52,614 nt of DNA from an uncultured Bacteroidales bacterium (GTDB lineage Bacteria > Bacteroidota > Bacteroidia > Bacteroidales > P3): the NCBI GenBank assembly GCA_937915785.1, contig CALGGY010000069.1, positions 1-52,614 on the forward strand, given 5' to 3'. Shown here one piece after another: positions 40,447-49,075 of this stretch. Position numbers and translations under genes: made by a program. Within the stretch, counting starts at the first letter, position 1. Every line of letters starts with the position of its first letter. The notes beneath the pieces are model-generated. The model saw only the letters and a program-made list of their open reading frames with translations. It made no database searches and was not told the origin of the DNA.

Positions 40447-43400
40447 CTATTCTATTGTTACGGTACTTGCCGTGTTGTTTTTCCGTTCTACATGTATTTT
40501 AGCGGCAATGCGTTCGCGCAGCTGCTCCACATGGCTGATGATGCCCACTTTGCGTCCGCCAATCTGATTGAGGCGCTCAAGGGTGTCCATAACGTTTGAA
40601 ACGTAGTTGCTGTCGAGGGTGCCGAATCCTTCGTCTATAAACAGGGTGTTGGGGGCGTTGTTGGTGGTGTTGAACGACGACAGCCCCAGTGCCAGTGAGA
40701 GCGAAATCATAAAACTTTCGCCGCCCGAGAGCGAAGTAACGGGACGTATTTGTCCGCCTTCGTAAAGGTCTTTTACAATAATAACGAGCGAGCCGCCTTG
40801 AGTGGCAAGCAAATACCTAGGGTTGAACTGTTTAAGGTAGTGGTTGGCAGTTTGCAGTATTTGGTCCAAGAGGAAACTTTGGGCAACGCGTTGGAATTTG
40901 GCATCACTGGTGCCGAATTCCCTGTTGAGCCTATCCCACAAATCGCATTCGGCACGCAGTTTGTCTCGATCCGATATTTGTTGTTTCAGGTTGTTGGCTG
41001 CTTTTTTGTTGTTTTCCAATTGTGTCTTCAGCTGACCTATGTTTTGGTTGGCTGTGTTGTTTTGTTCGGCGAGCTGTTGGTTTTGTTGGGTTAGGGTTTC
41101 CTCGGTGTCGGTATCGGCCATGGCAGGTTTGTTGGCGGTGTGTTGCGTTATTTCTTGCTGTTTCTGCTCAACAAGGGCATTGCAGGCACTATGTTCGTTG
41201 TTTTTTTGTGTCAGCTCTTGTTCAATGGTGTCTATGGCAGGTTGTGTGTAGTTCCCGGCAAGCTTTTCCAGCATTTCGCGAGTGATAGTAGGGTTGCTTT
41301 GGTAAAATGTGTTGACGGCTTTTTTGAGTTCATCGACCTTGTCTTTGTTTTCCTTTTGTTGCTGAATCAGAGTGCGGCATTCGGCGAAAAGTTTGTTCCA
41401 TCTGGCTTGGTCGGTGGAAGTGGTGGCTTGAGGCTCGGAACTTTCCTGCCAGGTGGGGAACAGCTGTTTCACTTGCTCATAGCAGTCGTTGATAGCCGTT
41501 AGTTGTGGTGATAAACTATCTTTCGTCTGTTTATTTTCGTCAAGTTTTTTCTTATTTTCGGAATAATACTTTGATTGCTTTTGCAGAGTGTTTTTGGTTT
41601 GTTCCAAATTGCTGTTCCAGTCTGCGATAGCAATCAAATTGTTCAGTTCGGAGTTCAGTGTTGCCTGCTTGTCTTGCAATTCGGACATGGTATTTTTTAA
41701 GTCCGAAATCTTTTGTTTGCATTTTTCCACATTGCCATAGGCTTTAGTTTTTTCCACAAGCAATTTTTTAAGTTCTTCGTTCAAAATGTTTTGCTCTTTT
41801 TGCAGTTCGTTTGCTTGTTGTTGCAGTCGGTTGGCGGCTTGGAGGTCGGTTTCGCAATTTTGTTTTTGTGCGGTGGCAAGTTCATGTTGGTTTTGCAGGT
41901 CGTCGGTCCAAGTTAGCTTGAGCTGGGAGCAAAGTTGTTGTGCTTTGTCGAGTTTGAGGTTTTGGTCTTCGGTTTTTACGTTGAGATCGGTTTGCAAGGT
42001 CTGCAGGGCTGTTTGTTTTTTGGAAATATCTTTGTTTAGGGTGTCGAGTTGTCGCTGAAGCTCGTTTTTTTGTTGTTCGGCACTCTCTTTCTGTTGTTTC
42101 AGGAAATTGACTATTTTTTGAACTTCATCGTTTGAGGTCAGTTTTTCTATTGTTTGTCCGCACACGGGGCATGTGTCGCCCTCGTTCAGGGTGCTGCGCA
42201 GGCGCACTACGTAATCCTGTATGCTTTCGATTTGCTGCTTGTACAATTTGTCGGCATTTTCGAAAGCGGTGTTGGCCTGTTGTTGTTCTTTTTGTTTTTT
42301 GGGTAGTTGCTTGCGGAGTTTGTCCAACTCGGTATTTGCGTTTTGTTGGTTGCCTGTTATTTCTTCGATGGCTTTTGCATTGGTAATCAGTGCGTCCAAG
42401 ATTGAAAGATATTCCACCAAACCGTTGTGTGTTGTTTGCAGTTGGTCGATATGGGCGTTGGCCAATTGCTGTTGTGCGACGTTGAGCTCTTTGGCTTTGT
42501 CATTCACTTTGTTTTGTGCCTCGGTAGCATTATTCGAGGCTTTTGCGCTCTCTTTTTCAAGGCTTTCGAGGTTGTTTTTTTCGTTTTGGAGGTTCGTATT
42601 GTTGGAGGCAATATCCTTGTCAAGAGCTTGCAGTTGAGAGAGTTTTGCCAAAATAGTTTGGGCGTTGTCGAACATTGTGCGGTCGCTATCGGAGTAACTG
42701 TTCAACATATTGGTTAGTTGGGCAATGCGTTGGTCCAGAATTTCCAGATTTTTAACGAGTCCCAGTCGGCTGCCTGTAAGTGATGCGAAGTTTTCTTTCA
42801 GATTTTCCTCACTTTCGCTCAAGCCAACCTGCTTTTGTTTTTCGTCGTTCAGCTCCTTGGCATTGCGGCGGACTTCATCAGTTTGTTTCCAGAGTTCTGC
42901 AGCTTGTTTTTTCTGCTTGTGCTCGTCGGAATTAAGGATTGTTTCGAGTTGTTGCAGCTTTTGCCGGTTGGCCGACAGGGCGTTTTGCAGTTCTTTTTCC
43001 TTTTGCAGCCACAACAGTTTGGCGTTGGTTTCGGCAATTTGTTTGTCCAAAGCGGTTATTGTAGTTTCGAGGTTTGAAATTTTCTCGTTCTTCTGCTGTA
43101 TTTCGTCGTCGGTCAAGAGTGTGATGTTATTCAGTTGGGTTTCAACAGCTTTGAGCTCGGCGTTTTTTTTGCTGTTTATTTCGGCAATTTTTGTGCCTAT
43201 TTTTGTATAGATTTCTGTACCTGTCAGTTTTTCAAGAATGGCTGCCTTGTCCTTCTCTTCGCTTTTCAGGAATTTGGTGAATTCGCCCTGGGCAAGCATT
43301 GTTGTGCGGCAGAACTGATTGAAGTCGAGTCCCACGCAACAAGGGTCTTTCACGCGGGCATCTATTTCGCCGACCTTGTTTAGAGGCTCTTCGTTGCCGC

Positions 43401-43803
43401 ATTGCAGCGTGCGTTTTGGAGTGGGTTTCAGCTTGCCTTTATTTTCGCCCCTTGAGTTGGTTTCCACCTCCCATGTTGCCACGTATGTTTTTCTGTCGTT
43501 GCCTTCAAATTCGAACACTACCTTTGCCGAAGTGGTGCCGCGCCGCACCAGCACGATAGGGCTGTTGGTATTAGTGGAACCACTCACTTCGGAATCGCTG
43601 TACTCCTCCGTATGGCTGTTTGTCAGACGAGGGGCTTTGTTGTAAAGTGCCAGACAAATGGCATCAAGGATTGTGGTTTTGCCGCTGCCTGTTGTGCCAT
43701 ATATCAGAAAAATAGGCTGTTTGCCGATGGAACCCTTGGTAAAATCGATTTCGGCATTTTCGATAGAGGCTATGTTTTTTATTGTTATTTTCTTGAATTT
43801 CAT
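40447..43803 (-). CDS. sbcC: Exonuclease SbcC (Rad50-like)
   Basis: This 1118-aa SMC-like ATPase works with SbcD to cut DNA hairpins and ends. The N-terminal half-ATPase has Walker A IYGTTGSGKTTILDA at residues about 34-48. Two very long coiled coils (rich in Q, K, E, N) are joined by a zinc hook GDTCPVCGQTIEKL near residue 550. The C-terminal half has the signature TSLSGGESFMISLSLALGLS and Walker B TLFIDEGFGTLDSN. Length fits SbcC. It starts 4 nt after the sbcD stop, so the two are cotranscribed. The glutamine- and asparagine-rich coils are AT-richer than neighbours, as expected for coiled coils. Confidence 0.95.
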   Translation of the reverse strand: MKFKKITIKNIASIENAEIDFTKGSIGKQPIFLIYGTTGSGKTTILDAICLALYNKAPRLTNSHTEEYSDSEVSGSTNTNSPIVLVRRGTTSAKVVFEFEGNDRKTYVATWEVETNSRGENKGKLKPTPKRTLQCGNEEPLNKVGEIDARVKDPCCVGLDFNQFCRTTMLAQGEFTKFLKSEEKDKAAILEKLTGTEIYTKIGTKIAEINSKKNAELKAVETQLNNITLLTDDEIQQKNEKISNLETTITALDKQIAETNAKLLWLQKEKELQNALSANRQKLQQLETILNSDEHKQKKQAAELWKQTDEVRRNAKELNDEKQKQVGLSESEENLKENFASLTGSRLGLVKNLEILDQRIAQLTNMLNSYSDSDRTMFDNAQTILAKLSQLQALDKDIASNNTNLQNEKNNLESLEKESAKASNNATEAQNKVNDKAKELNVAQQQLANAHIDQLQTTHNGLVEYLSILDALITNAKAIEEITGNQQNANTELDKLRKQLPKKQKEQQQANTAFENADKLYKQQIESIQDYVVRLRSTLNEGDTCPVCGQTIEKLTSNDEVQKIVNFLKQQKESAEQQKNELQRQLDTLNKDISKKQTALQTLQTDLNVKTEDQNLKLDKAQQLCSQLKLTWTDDLQNQHELATAQKQNCETDLQAANRLQQQANELQKEQNILNEELKKLLVEKTKAYGNVEKCKQKISDLKNTMSELQDKQATLNSELNNLIAIADWNSNLEQTKNTLQKQSKYYSENKKKLDENKQTKDSLSPQLTAINDCYEQVKQLFPTWQESSEPQATTSTDQARWNKLFAECRTLIQQQKENKDKVDELKKAVNTFYQSNPTITREMLEKLAGNYTQPAIDTIEQELTQKNNEHSACNALVEQKQQEITQHTANKPAMADTDTEETLTQQNQQLAEQNNTANQNIGQLKTQLENNKKAANNLKQQISDRDKLRAECDLWDRLNREFGTSDAKFQRVAQSFLLDQILQTANHYLKQFNPRYLLATQGGSLVIIVKDLYEGGQIRPVTSLSGGESFMISLSLALGLSSFNTTNNAPNTLFIDEGFGTLDSNYVSNVMDTLERLNQIGGRKVGIISHVEQLRERIAAKIHVERKNNTASTVTIE

Positions 43804-43807
43804 GATG

Positions 43808-45016
43808 TTATTCTCTGTTTTGGTTGATGGTTTGGTCTATTGCAGATTGGAGCAATTGCGTAAGCTCATCACCCATTTCCACATTGTATTTTTGTTTGTA
43901 GTAGGCTTTTGCTATGGCCATTGGGTCGTCGTTGATGTTTGCAACGCTGATTTGTGTCTGTGGTTGGGCGTCGTCAGTGTTTTCGGTGTCAATTCGCGAC
44001 ACCGTAGTTCCGCAGTAGCGCGCTCGTTTTCCGGCCAAGGCTTCGGAGGCTCTTGCCGAGGCACTGCCCTCAACGGTGTCGGCAATTAGCAGGTTCAGTC
44101 GTACGTAGCAGTCCTCGTCGGGATTGAGTAGTTTCATCTCGGCAATGGCGTCGGACAGAGGTTTTGGTTCGGCGGGGATGGTTAGCATTCGGCGCATGGC
44201 AGGAATTTCCATCGTTTCGATTTGGGGTTCTGCTCCATGTTGCGATATATCCACAATGGAGACACTGCGTGGCGAGGTTTCGTCGAAACTTAGGGGAATG
44301 GGACTTCCGCAATAGCGCAAACGTTTGTTCTGCATGTTGGAGGGGCGGTGTATGTGTCCCAATGCCAGGTAGTCCCATCCCTGCCCCATGCTTTGAGTGC
44401 TGCAGAATTCCATATTGGCGGAACGCTCGCTGTACTCCGTTTTTGCGATGTTTTCGGTAACGGCAAGGTGAGCCATCATAACTACGGGCAAGTTGTTTGT
44501 GTTGCGCTCGGCCACGCGTTGCAGCAAAAGGTTGTGGAAATGTTCCATCCTTTCTTCCGCGGTGGCGTCGGGGCGGCCGGAAATTTCGGGGTAGAAGTTT
44601 TTGTAAATGTAAGGCAGAGCCACAACAAAGCCCTTGCCGGCAATTTCAACAATATGCTTGTCGGGACATAGTGTGCCGTCGTCGTTGAAGTGTATTTTTC
44701 CCACCACCGTGAGGTTGAATTTTTGCCAAAGCGGGCTGTTTACCTCAAGGCGCGAGGCACTGTCGTGGTTGCCGGCGGTTACCACTATTGGAATGCCCAG
44801 TTGCGAAAGGCGTATCATTTGGGTGTTGTACAGCTCCTGTGCCGCTACAGAAGGGGTAGGGGTGTCGAAAATGTCGCCGCTCACCACTATTACGTCGAGG
44901 CTTTTCTCGTAGGCAATCTGGTGGAGCTTTTCCAGAAATGCCTTGTGCTCGTCGGTGCGGTCATAGTTGTTGAAATTTTGGCCCAAATGCCAGTCGCTTG
45001 TGTGTAAAATCCTCAT
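43808..45016 (-). CDS. sbcD: Exonuclease SbcD (Mre11-like)
   Basis: This 402-aa nuclease subunit of SbcCD has the metallophosphoesterase motifs in order: LHTSDWHLGQNF near residue 4, VVSGDIFDTPTPS, VTAGNHDSASRL, then MMAHLAVTE and LALGHIHRPS. These bind two manganese ions. The C-terminal SbcD domain follows (ISQHGAEPQIETMEIPAMRR). A consensus promoter lies 63 nt upstream, and sbcC follows after 4 nt. Confidence 0.95.
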   Translation of the reverse strand: MRILHTSDWHLGQNFNNYDRTDEHKAFLEKLHQIAYEKSLDVIVVSGDIFDTPTPSVAAQELYNTQMIRLSQLGIPIVVTAGNHDSASRLEVNSPLWQKFNLTVVGKIHFNDDGTLCPDKHIVEIAGKGFVVALPYIYKNFYPEISGRPDATAEERMEHFHNLLLQRVAERNTNNLPVVMMAHLAVTENIAKTEYSERSANMEFCSTQSMGQGWDYLALGHIHRPSNMQNKRLRYCGSPIPLSFDETSPRSVSIVDISQHGAEPQIETMEIPAMRRMLTIPAEPKPLSDAIAEMKLLNPDEDCYVRLNLLIADTVEGSASARASEALAGKRARYCGTTVSRIDTENTDDAQPQTQISVANINDDPMAIAKAYYKQKYNVEMGDELTQLLQSAIDQTINQNRE

Positions 45017-45078
45017 AAGATATTTATTATTAACTAATTATAGAAATCGATGCGATATTGTACATGCTGTTGTTATTG

Positions 45079-45109
45079 CAAATATAATCACATTTTATAA
45101 TATAGCAAA
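45079..45109 (-). promoter_or_regulatory. Promoter of sbcD-sbcC
   Basis: On the minus strand, -33 TTTG (45106-45109), 19 nt of spacer and -7 TATATTTG (45079-45086), an exact consensus match. Leader about 55 nt. Confidence 0.75.
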
Positions 45110-45224
45110 ATTTTTAGCAAAAAAAGATGATAAACTAAAAAAAATCGCTGTTCTTTTTCTCCGAGCATGGGATGATGTGGTGTGGTTTACCCAAAATCTG
45201 CGGCAATTGCTGATTTTCAGCACA

Positions 45225-46634
45225 CTATTCTTCGAAGTCGGGCTCCAGAATTTTGAATATCTCCGACAAAATCTTGGCGTCCACTTTCTTGGCCAGTATT
45301 TTGTGGTTTTTGTCGAGCAGATAGATTACGGGGGTGGAGATGACGTCGTAAAGGTCTTTCCAGTCCACATTGGCCACGCCGCCGTTGTAGTTGTTCCAGT
45401 CGTATAGGTTTTTGTCCTTGATAAACTCCTGCCATTTGTCCTCCTCGTGTATGTCGGTGTTTATGGCAAAGGTACCGATGTCGTATTTTTTTGCGTGTTT
45501 CTGGTAAAAATCGTGCAGTGCGGGTATCATGGTGGCGCAGTGTCCGCACGAAGGCGACCAGAAAATGAGCAGTGTGTATTTGTTTTTTATGTCGCTCAGG
45601 TGGTGCCAATGTTCTTTGTACAGTACGCCGAAATCGGGAGCCGTTTCGCCAACCAGCAGGCGTTTCCACCTTGTGGCGCGTTCCACCTCTGAGTCTATAT
45701 CCGATGGCGATGCCCAGAAAGCTTCGCCGGTGGCGTAGTATTTCTCTATCATGTGCACGTACACGGCGTCGTGGGTCATAACGTGGCTTTGCAGGTATTT
45801 CTCGGCAAGGTAGTTCACAAGGAATTGGAACACATCCTTGGCGGGACGAGCCTTTTCTATCACATTGTCGGCGTATTGGCAAATGACGTCGGGCGATGCT
45901 TGTCCCAGATATCCGTTGAAAAAGCCTTCCACACGGTCGAAGAACACCGCCGGCGGGGTGCGCAGCATGGCGTTGCAGTCGAGCGACATGTTGTCGAAAT
46001 AGTGGTCGCCGTAGTATTCGGCACGTTGCTGGCGTGAGAGGGTGTCGCCTTTCTCGTCGGTTTGCGGCACGTCGATGGGTTTCACGGCTTTCAGCATGCG
46101 GCAGAAAAGGTATTCGGGGTGCTGTTTTATCATGTCTTCCTGAATGCCGTCGAGTTCGCCACGCAGCTCGCGGGCACGTTTTTTGCCAAGTTCCTTGTCG
46201 GGAGTGTTTTTCAGTGTGGAGTCGCTAAGGTTGTAGTATCGGTGGTTTATTTTCTGATATTCGTAGAAAGCTTGGTTTTCGGGCGAGCCTTTCACCTGCA
46301 TGTTGGTAATCCAATTCATCTCGTCGGTGGAGAGGGTGAAAACGGGGCGGTCGAGATTTACGATGAACTCGGCGTAGCGTCCCTGCGGATTGGAGAAGAA
46401 ATAAACGCCGGGTTTGAGCGTGGCGGTGTCGTTGGAAAAAACAAACTGCCCTTTTTTGTTAGGGTAGGCCGTGTCCATGGCGGGTGTGTATTTGCCAAGG
46501 TAGTATCCCATATACAGCACTGTGTCCGTGGCGTTTTTTATCTGAACGGTAATCTTATAACCTTTTTTGGTGGCTGCGCAGATGGCTCCCGATATCAATA
46601 TCATGGCGGCTATGGCCAAAATTTGTTTTTTCAT
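45225..46634 (-). CDS. TlpA-like thioredoxin-fold protein with DUF4369-type N-terminus
   Basis: This encodes 469 aa from ATG 46634, where a signal peptide begins (MKKQILAIAAMILISGAICA). The open frame continues upstream, but that part is the decayed tail of the neighbouring pseudogene. The N-terminal 110 residues look like the DUF4369-type beta domain common in Bacteroidetes (YKITVQIKNATDTVLYMGYY, KGQFVFSNDTATLKPGVYFF). A helical middle region follows. The C-terminal 140 residues are a thioredoxin-like domain with active site WSPSCGHCATMIP and cis-proline loop STPVIYLLD. It is predicted periplasmic, acting in disulfide reduction or redox maintenance; partner unknown. TAATTTTG at 46683-46690 (minus) is a possible -7 element. 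Confidence 0.88.
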   Translation of the reverse strand: MKKQILAIAAMILISGAICAATKKGYKITVQIKNATDTVLYMGYYLGKYTPAMDTAYPNKKGQFVFSNDTATLKPGVYFFSNPQGRYAEFIVNLDRPVFTLSTDEMNWITNMQVKGSPENQAFYEYQKINHRYYNLSDSTLKNTPDKELGKKRARELRGELDGIQEDMIKQHPEYLFCRMLKAVKPIDVPQTDEKGDTLSRQQRAEYYGDHYFDNMSLDCNAMLRTPPAVFFDRVEGFFNGYLGQASPDVICQYADNVIEKARPAKDVFQFLVNYLAEKYLQSHVMTHDAVYVHMIEKYYATGEAFWASPSDIDSEVERATRWKRLLVGETAPDFGVLYKEHWHHLSDIKNKYTLLIFWSPSCGHCATMIPALHDFYQKHAKKYDIGTFAINTDIHEEDKWQEFIKDKNLYDWNNYNGGVANVDWKDLYDVISTPVIYLLDKNHKILAKKVDAKILSEIFKILEPDFEE

Positions 46635-46682
46635 AGATGTTTCTCTGTAGAATGTGTTAGACAATTTAAAACTGAAAAAAGT

Positions 46683-46690
46683 CAAAATTA
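46683..46690 (-). promoter_or_regulatory. Possible -7 element of the TlpA-like gene
   Basis: The minus strand reads TAATTTTG, fitting TAnnTTTG, 48 nt upstream of ATG 46634. No -33 TTTG accompanies it. Confidence 0.35.
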
Positions 46691-46765
46691 TTGTATAGAC
46701 ACGTTGAAAGGCATTTTTTTTACAATGTTCGATGTTTTTTTTCAATGATTGATTTCCGAGTGCCA

Positions 46766-47820
46766 TCACAAAATGCTTTCTGTGTTGGAAAAACGGTGTT
46801 CGGTGCAAGTTGTCGGGGTCAAACCATGTAATCTCTGTGCTCGTTGCGGTTCCAGCGGCCGGCAACTATTCATTCGGTGAGTGTTACGGGGTAGAATATG
46901 CCGTTTTTTTGTGTGTGCCAAATGTTCTTTTTCCGGAGGCAGCGCTATTTGTCGCGATTTGTATCCAATAAAATATTCGTCGTAGGCCGGCAGGAGTATG
47001 GTGCTGTTTTTCAGCGCTGTGCTGGTGCGTGTGGTGCTGTGCAGAAAGTAGGTGTCGGTATGGTTTTTGATGGTGGTGGAGGGCTGCACAACTGCTGTGA
47101 GATTGTCGGCAATCATCCGCATGGCTTTGCGACATTCTGTAGTGGAAAGTCCCGACCACCACACAAAATCCTGCTCCGTGGCCGGGGCGTGGCTGCGGAA
47201 ATAGGCATGTGCAAGACGTTGCAGGGCTTCGTCGTACGAAAGGGTGGGGGTACAGCCCACTTTTTCTGCCAGCAGTGCGTAGGTCATCTCCTTTCCCGAA
47301 TGGTTGCCGTTGCACACAAGACTGGCGGTTTCGGCGTAGTGTATAAGGTAGCGCGCCTGCTGCCTGTTGGCGCCCAAGTGTGCTTTTTTTGCAGTGCATC
47401 GGTCAAAGTGCCGAGGGGTAGGCTTTTGCCGCCGCAAAGACATTCGTTGAGTATGGTGTTGGTGTTTTGCTGGGTTTCGTCGTCGGGGTCGAAGCCGAAA
47501 TAGTTGGTCCATCCTCGCAGGGTGCGCAGGGTGCGTACGGTGCACAGCTTGAGTATTGGCAGCGCCAAGTCCTTCGGCATCAGCTGCCAAGTCATGCGCG
47601 GGGTGTGCATACGTATTATCTGCCCTTGGTCGAAAGCCTCGGTGAGCATTTGTGCGGCTTTGTGGTGCGCGCCGTTTTTCATGCGTACTGCCACGGCAAG
47701 GCGCATCATGGCGTAGTACTGTGCCTGCATGGCGTTCATCCGTTCCACCACGCCGGTGGGGTGGCCGAACTGTGACCAGAGCAACTGCTGCGACAGAAGG
47801 TGTGTGCATACGTGGTTCAT
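46766..47820 (-). pseudogene. Winged-helix DNA-binding (HTH_42/AlkZ-like) protein, multiply frameshifted
   Basis: Three successive reading frames together spell one protein of the HTH_42/AlkZ-like winged-helix family. Frame one (start 47820) gives LLSQQLLWSQFGHPTGVV and MNAMQAQYYAMMRLAVAVR. After a frame change at an A7 tract (T7 on the plus strand, 47384-47390), frame two gives RYLIHYAETASLVCNG, KEMTYALLAEKVG, QDFVWWSGLSTTECRKA and LLPAYDEYFIGYKSR. A second A7 tract (46904-46910) shifts it again; the corrected frame would read NGIFYPVTLTE and then meets TGA at 46870-46872. A further shift near 46830 is needed for EITWFDPDNLHRTPFF. Intact relatives include DNA glycosylases that unhook interstrand crosslinks. 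With at least three or four lesions this copy is not functional as written. Confidence 0.85.
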
Positions 47821-47840
47821 TTTGCGGCAGGCATATCAAA

Positions 47841-47886
47841 AAAAAAGAGATTTGTATCTCGTTGTGAAGGTACAAATCTCTTTTTT
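47841..47886. terminator. Bidirectional terminator after the PepSY-like gene
   Basis: A perfect 16-bp inverted repeat, AAAAAAGAGATTTGTA (47841-47856) and TACAAATCTCTTTTTT (47871-47886), has a 14-nt loop. On the minus strand the stem ends in a T-run, 19 nt past the PepSY-like stop. It lies just upstream of the pseudogene start. Confidence 0.9.
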
Positions 47887-47904
47887 GTGGGTGTTTGTAA
47901 AAGT

Positions 47905-48963
47905 TTATCGGATGTCTTTTTCGTCGAGAGGTTGAGCCAGCAGGCCGGTGAATTTGCCCACGTTGTCGAAAGTCATGCGGGTGTATTTTTTGCCCTTTTT
48001 GCCTTTTTGTTTCTGGCTTATCACCACGTAGAAGTATTGTTTGGGTTTTTTTCCGTCTTCGTTGCGGTATTTGGAGTCGTAGTCGTAGCGCACCACTTTT
48101 TCGATGTCGTATTTCTCGCCTTTCAGTTTTTCGGCAAGGTATTTCTGTATTGGACGGGGGTAGCGTTCGGGGGCGAGGGTGGTACCTACCATTATCATGG
48201 TGCCTGTTTCGGCCAGCACTGCGTCGAAATTCACTTTTTGGTTGTTGGTGAAATAGGCCACATAGTATTCACCGTCGCGCATCACCCATTCGGGACCTTC
48301 TTTTATGCGGGTGGCTGGGTAGCGTTTTTCGAAGTTTTTCTTCACGGCGTCGGGAGGAGTTACTGTCTCTATTTCGGCGTCTATTTCCATCTGGCGTTTT
48401 TTGCGCGAGGTGCGACCGTCCTTGGCAGCCTCGGCGGCGGCTTCACGTTCTTTGAGGTCGGCTTCGGGGTTGTTGCGTGCTATAAAGTCGCGGCGCACCA
48501 CCTCGGGGTCGGGGGCGTTGGTTTTGGTAAGTTTTCCGCGGGTGTCGAAAATCAGCTCAAAGTCGTCGGAGCCGATGCCCTTGCGGGTTATTATCATGCG
48601 GTAGTAGTTGTCGCCGCTCATCTCTTCGATGTATTCTGTGGAGCGTATTTTGAACCCAGGGTAGTTGTCCACAAAATAGGTGTTCATGATGGTGGGGCAT
48701 TCTGACACGTCCACCACAAAGGCGCTGTATTGCCATTCGCCGTCGTCGGTGAAATAGGCTTTGCCGTTCTGTCCTTCGGTGCTGAAGTCGGCCACGTACT
48801 GTCCGGGCTGTTCGAACCATGCTTTGACGGTGTAGGTAGTGTAGGTGTTTTCCATTGCCAGAAGCACTTGGCGGGGCACCTGCGACTCTTTAACCTTGGT
48901 TTGGGCGTTGAGGCCTGCACTTATCGTTATCATTGCCAATACGGCCAAAACTAATCTTTTCAT
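47905..48963 (-). CDS. Exported protein with two PepSY-like domains
   Basis: This encodes 352 aa with a signal peptide (MKRLVLAVLAMITISAGLNA). Two copies of a PepSY-like (DUF2874-type) beta domain are visible: about residues 25-150 (VPRQVLLAMENTYTTYTVKAWF, split by YVADFSTEGQNGKAYFTDDG) and about 205-345 (VKKNFEKRYPATRIKEGPEW, YYVAYFTNNQKVNFDAVL). A charged linker near 165-200 (EREAAAEAAKDGRTSRKKRQ) joins them. Such proteins are periplasmic or secreted in Bacteroidetes; binding or inhibiting peptidases has been suggested for PepSY relatives, but no function is proven. Transcription ends at a strong hairpin. No clear promoter element was found upstream. Confidence 0.82.
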   Translation of the reverse strand: MKRLVLAVLAMITISAGLNAQTKVKESQVPRQVLLAMENTYTTYTVKAWFEQPGQYVADFSTEGQNGKAYFTDDGEWQYSAFVVDVSECPTIMNTYFVDNYPGFKIRSTEYIEEMSGDNYYRMIITRKGIGSDDFELIFDTRGKLTKTNAPDPEVVRRDFIARNNPEADLKEREAAAEAAKDGRTSRKKRQMEIDAEIETVTPPDAVKKNFEKRYPATRIKEGPEWVMRDGEYYVAYFTNNQKVNFDAVLAETGTMIMVGTTLAPERYPRPIQKYLAEKLKGEKYDIEKVVRYDYDSKYRNEDGKKPKQYFYVVISQKQKGKKGKKYTRMTFDNVGKFTGLLAQPLDEKDIR

Positions 48964-49075
48964 TGTATGTGTTTTTTTGAATTTTTTTTATTTGGTAACT
49001 TTTTTGATGAATTCTTTTGTGGTAACGTTATTTTTTATTGTTTATTGTATAATTTTGTAATATGTTTTTTTTCCG

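Noticed and set aside
46635..46865. N-terminal extension of the TlpA-like gene
   Set aside because: The signal peptide starts at 46634. The upstream frame encodes the decayed C-terminus of the winged-helix gene (EITWFDPDNLHRTPFF).
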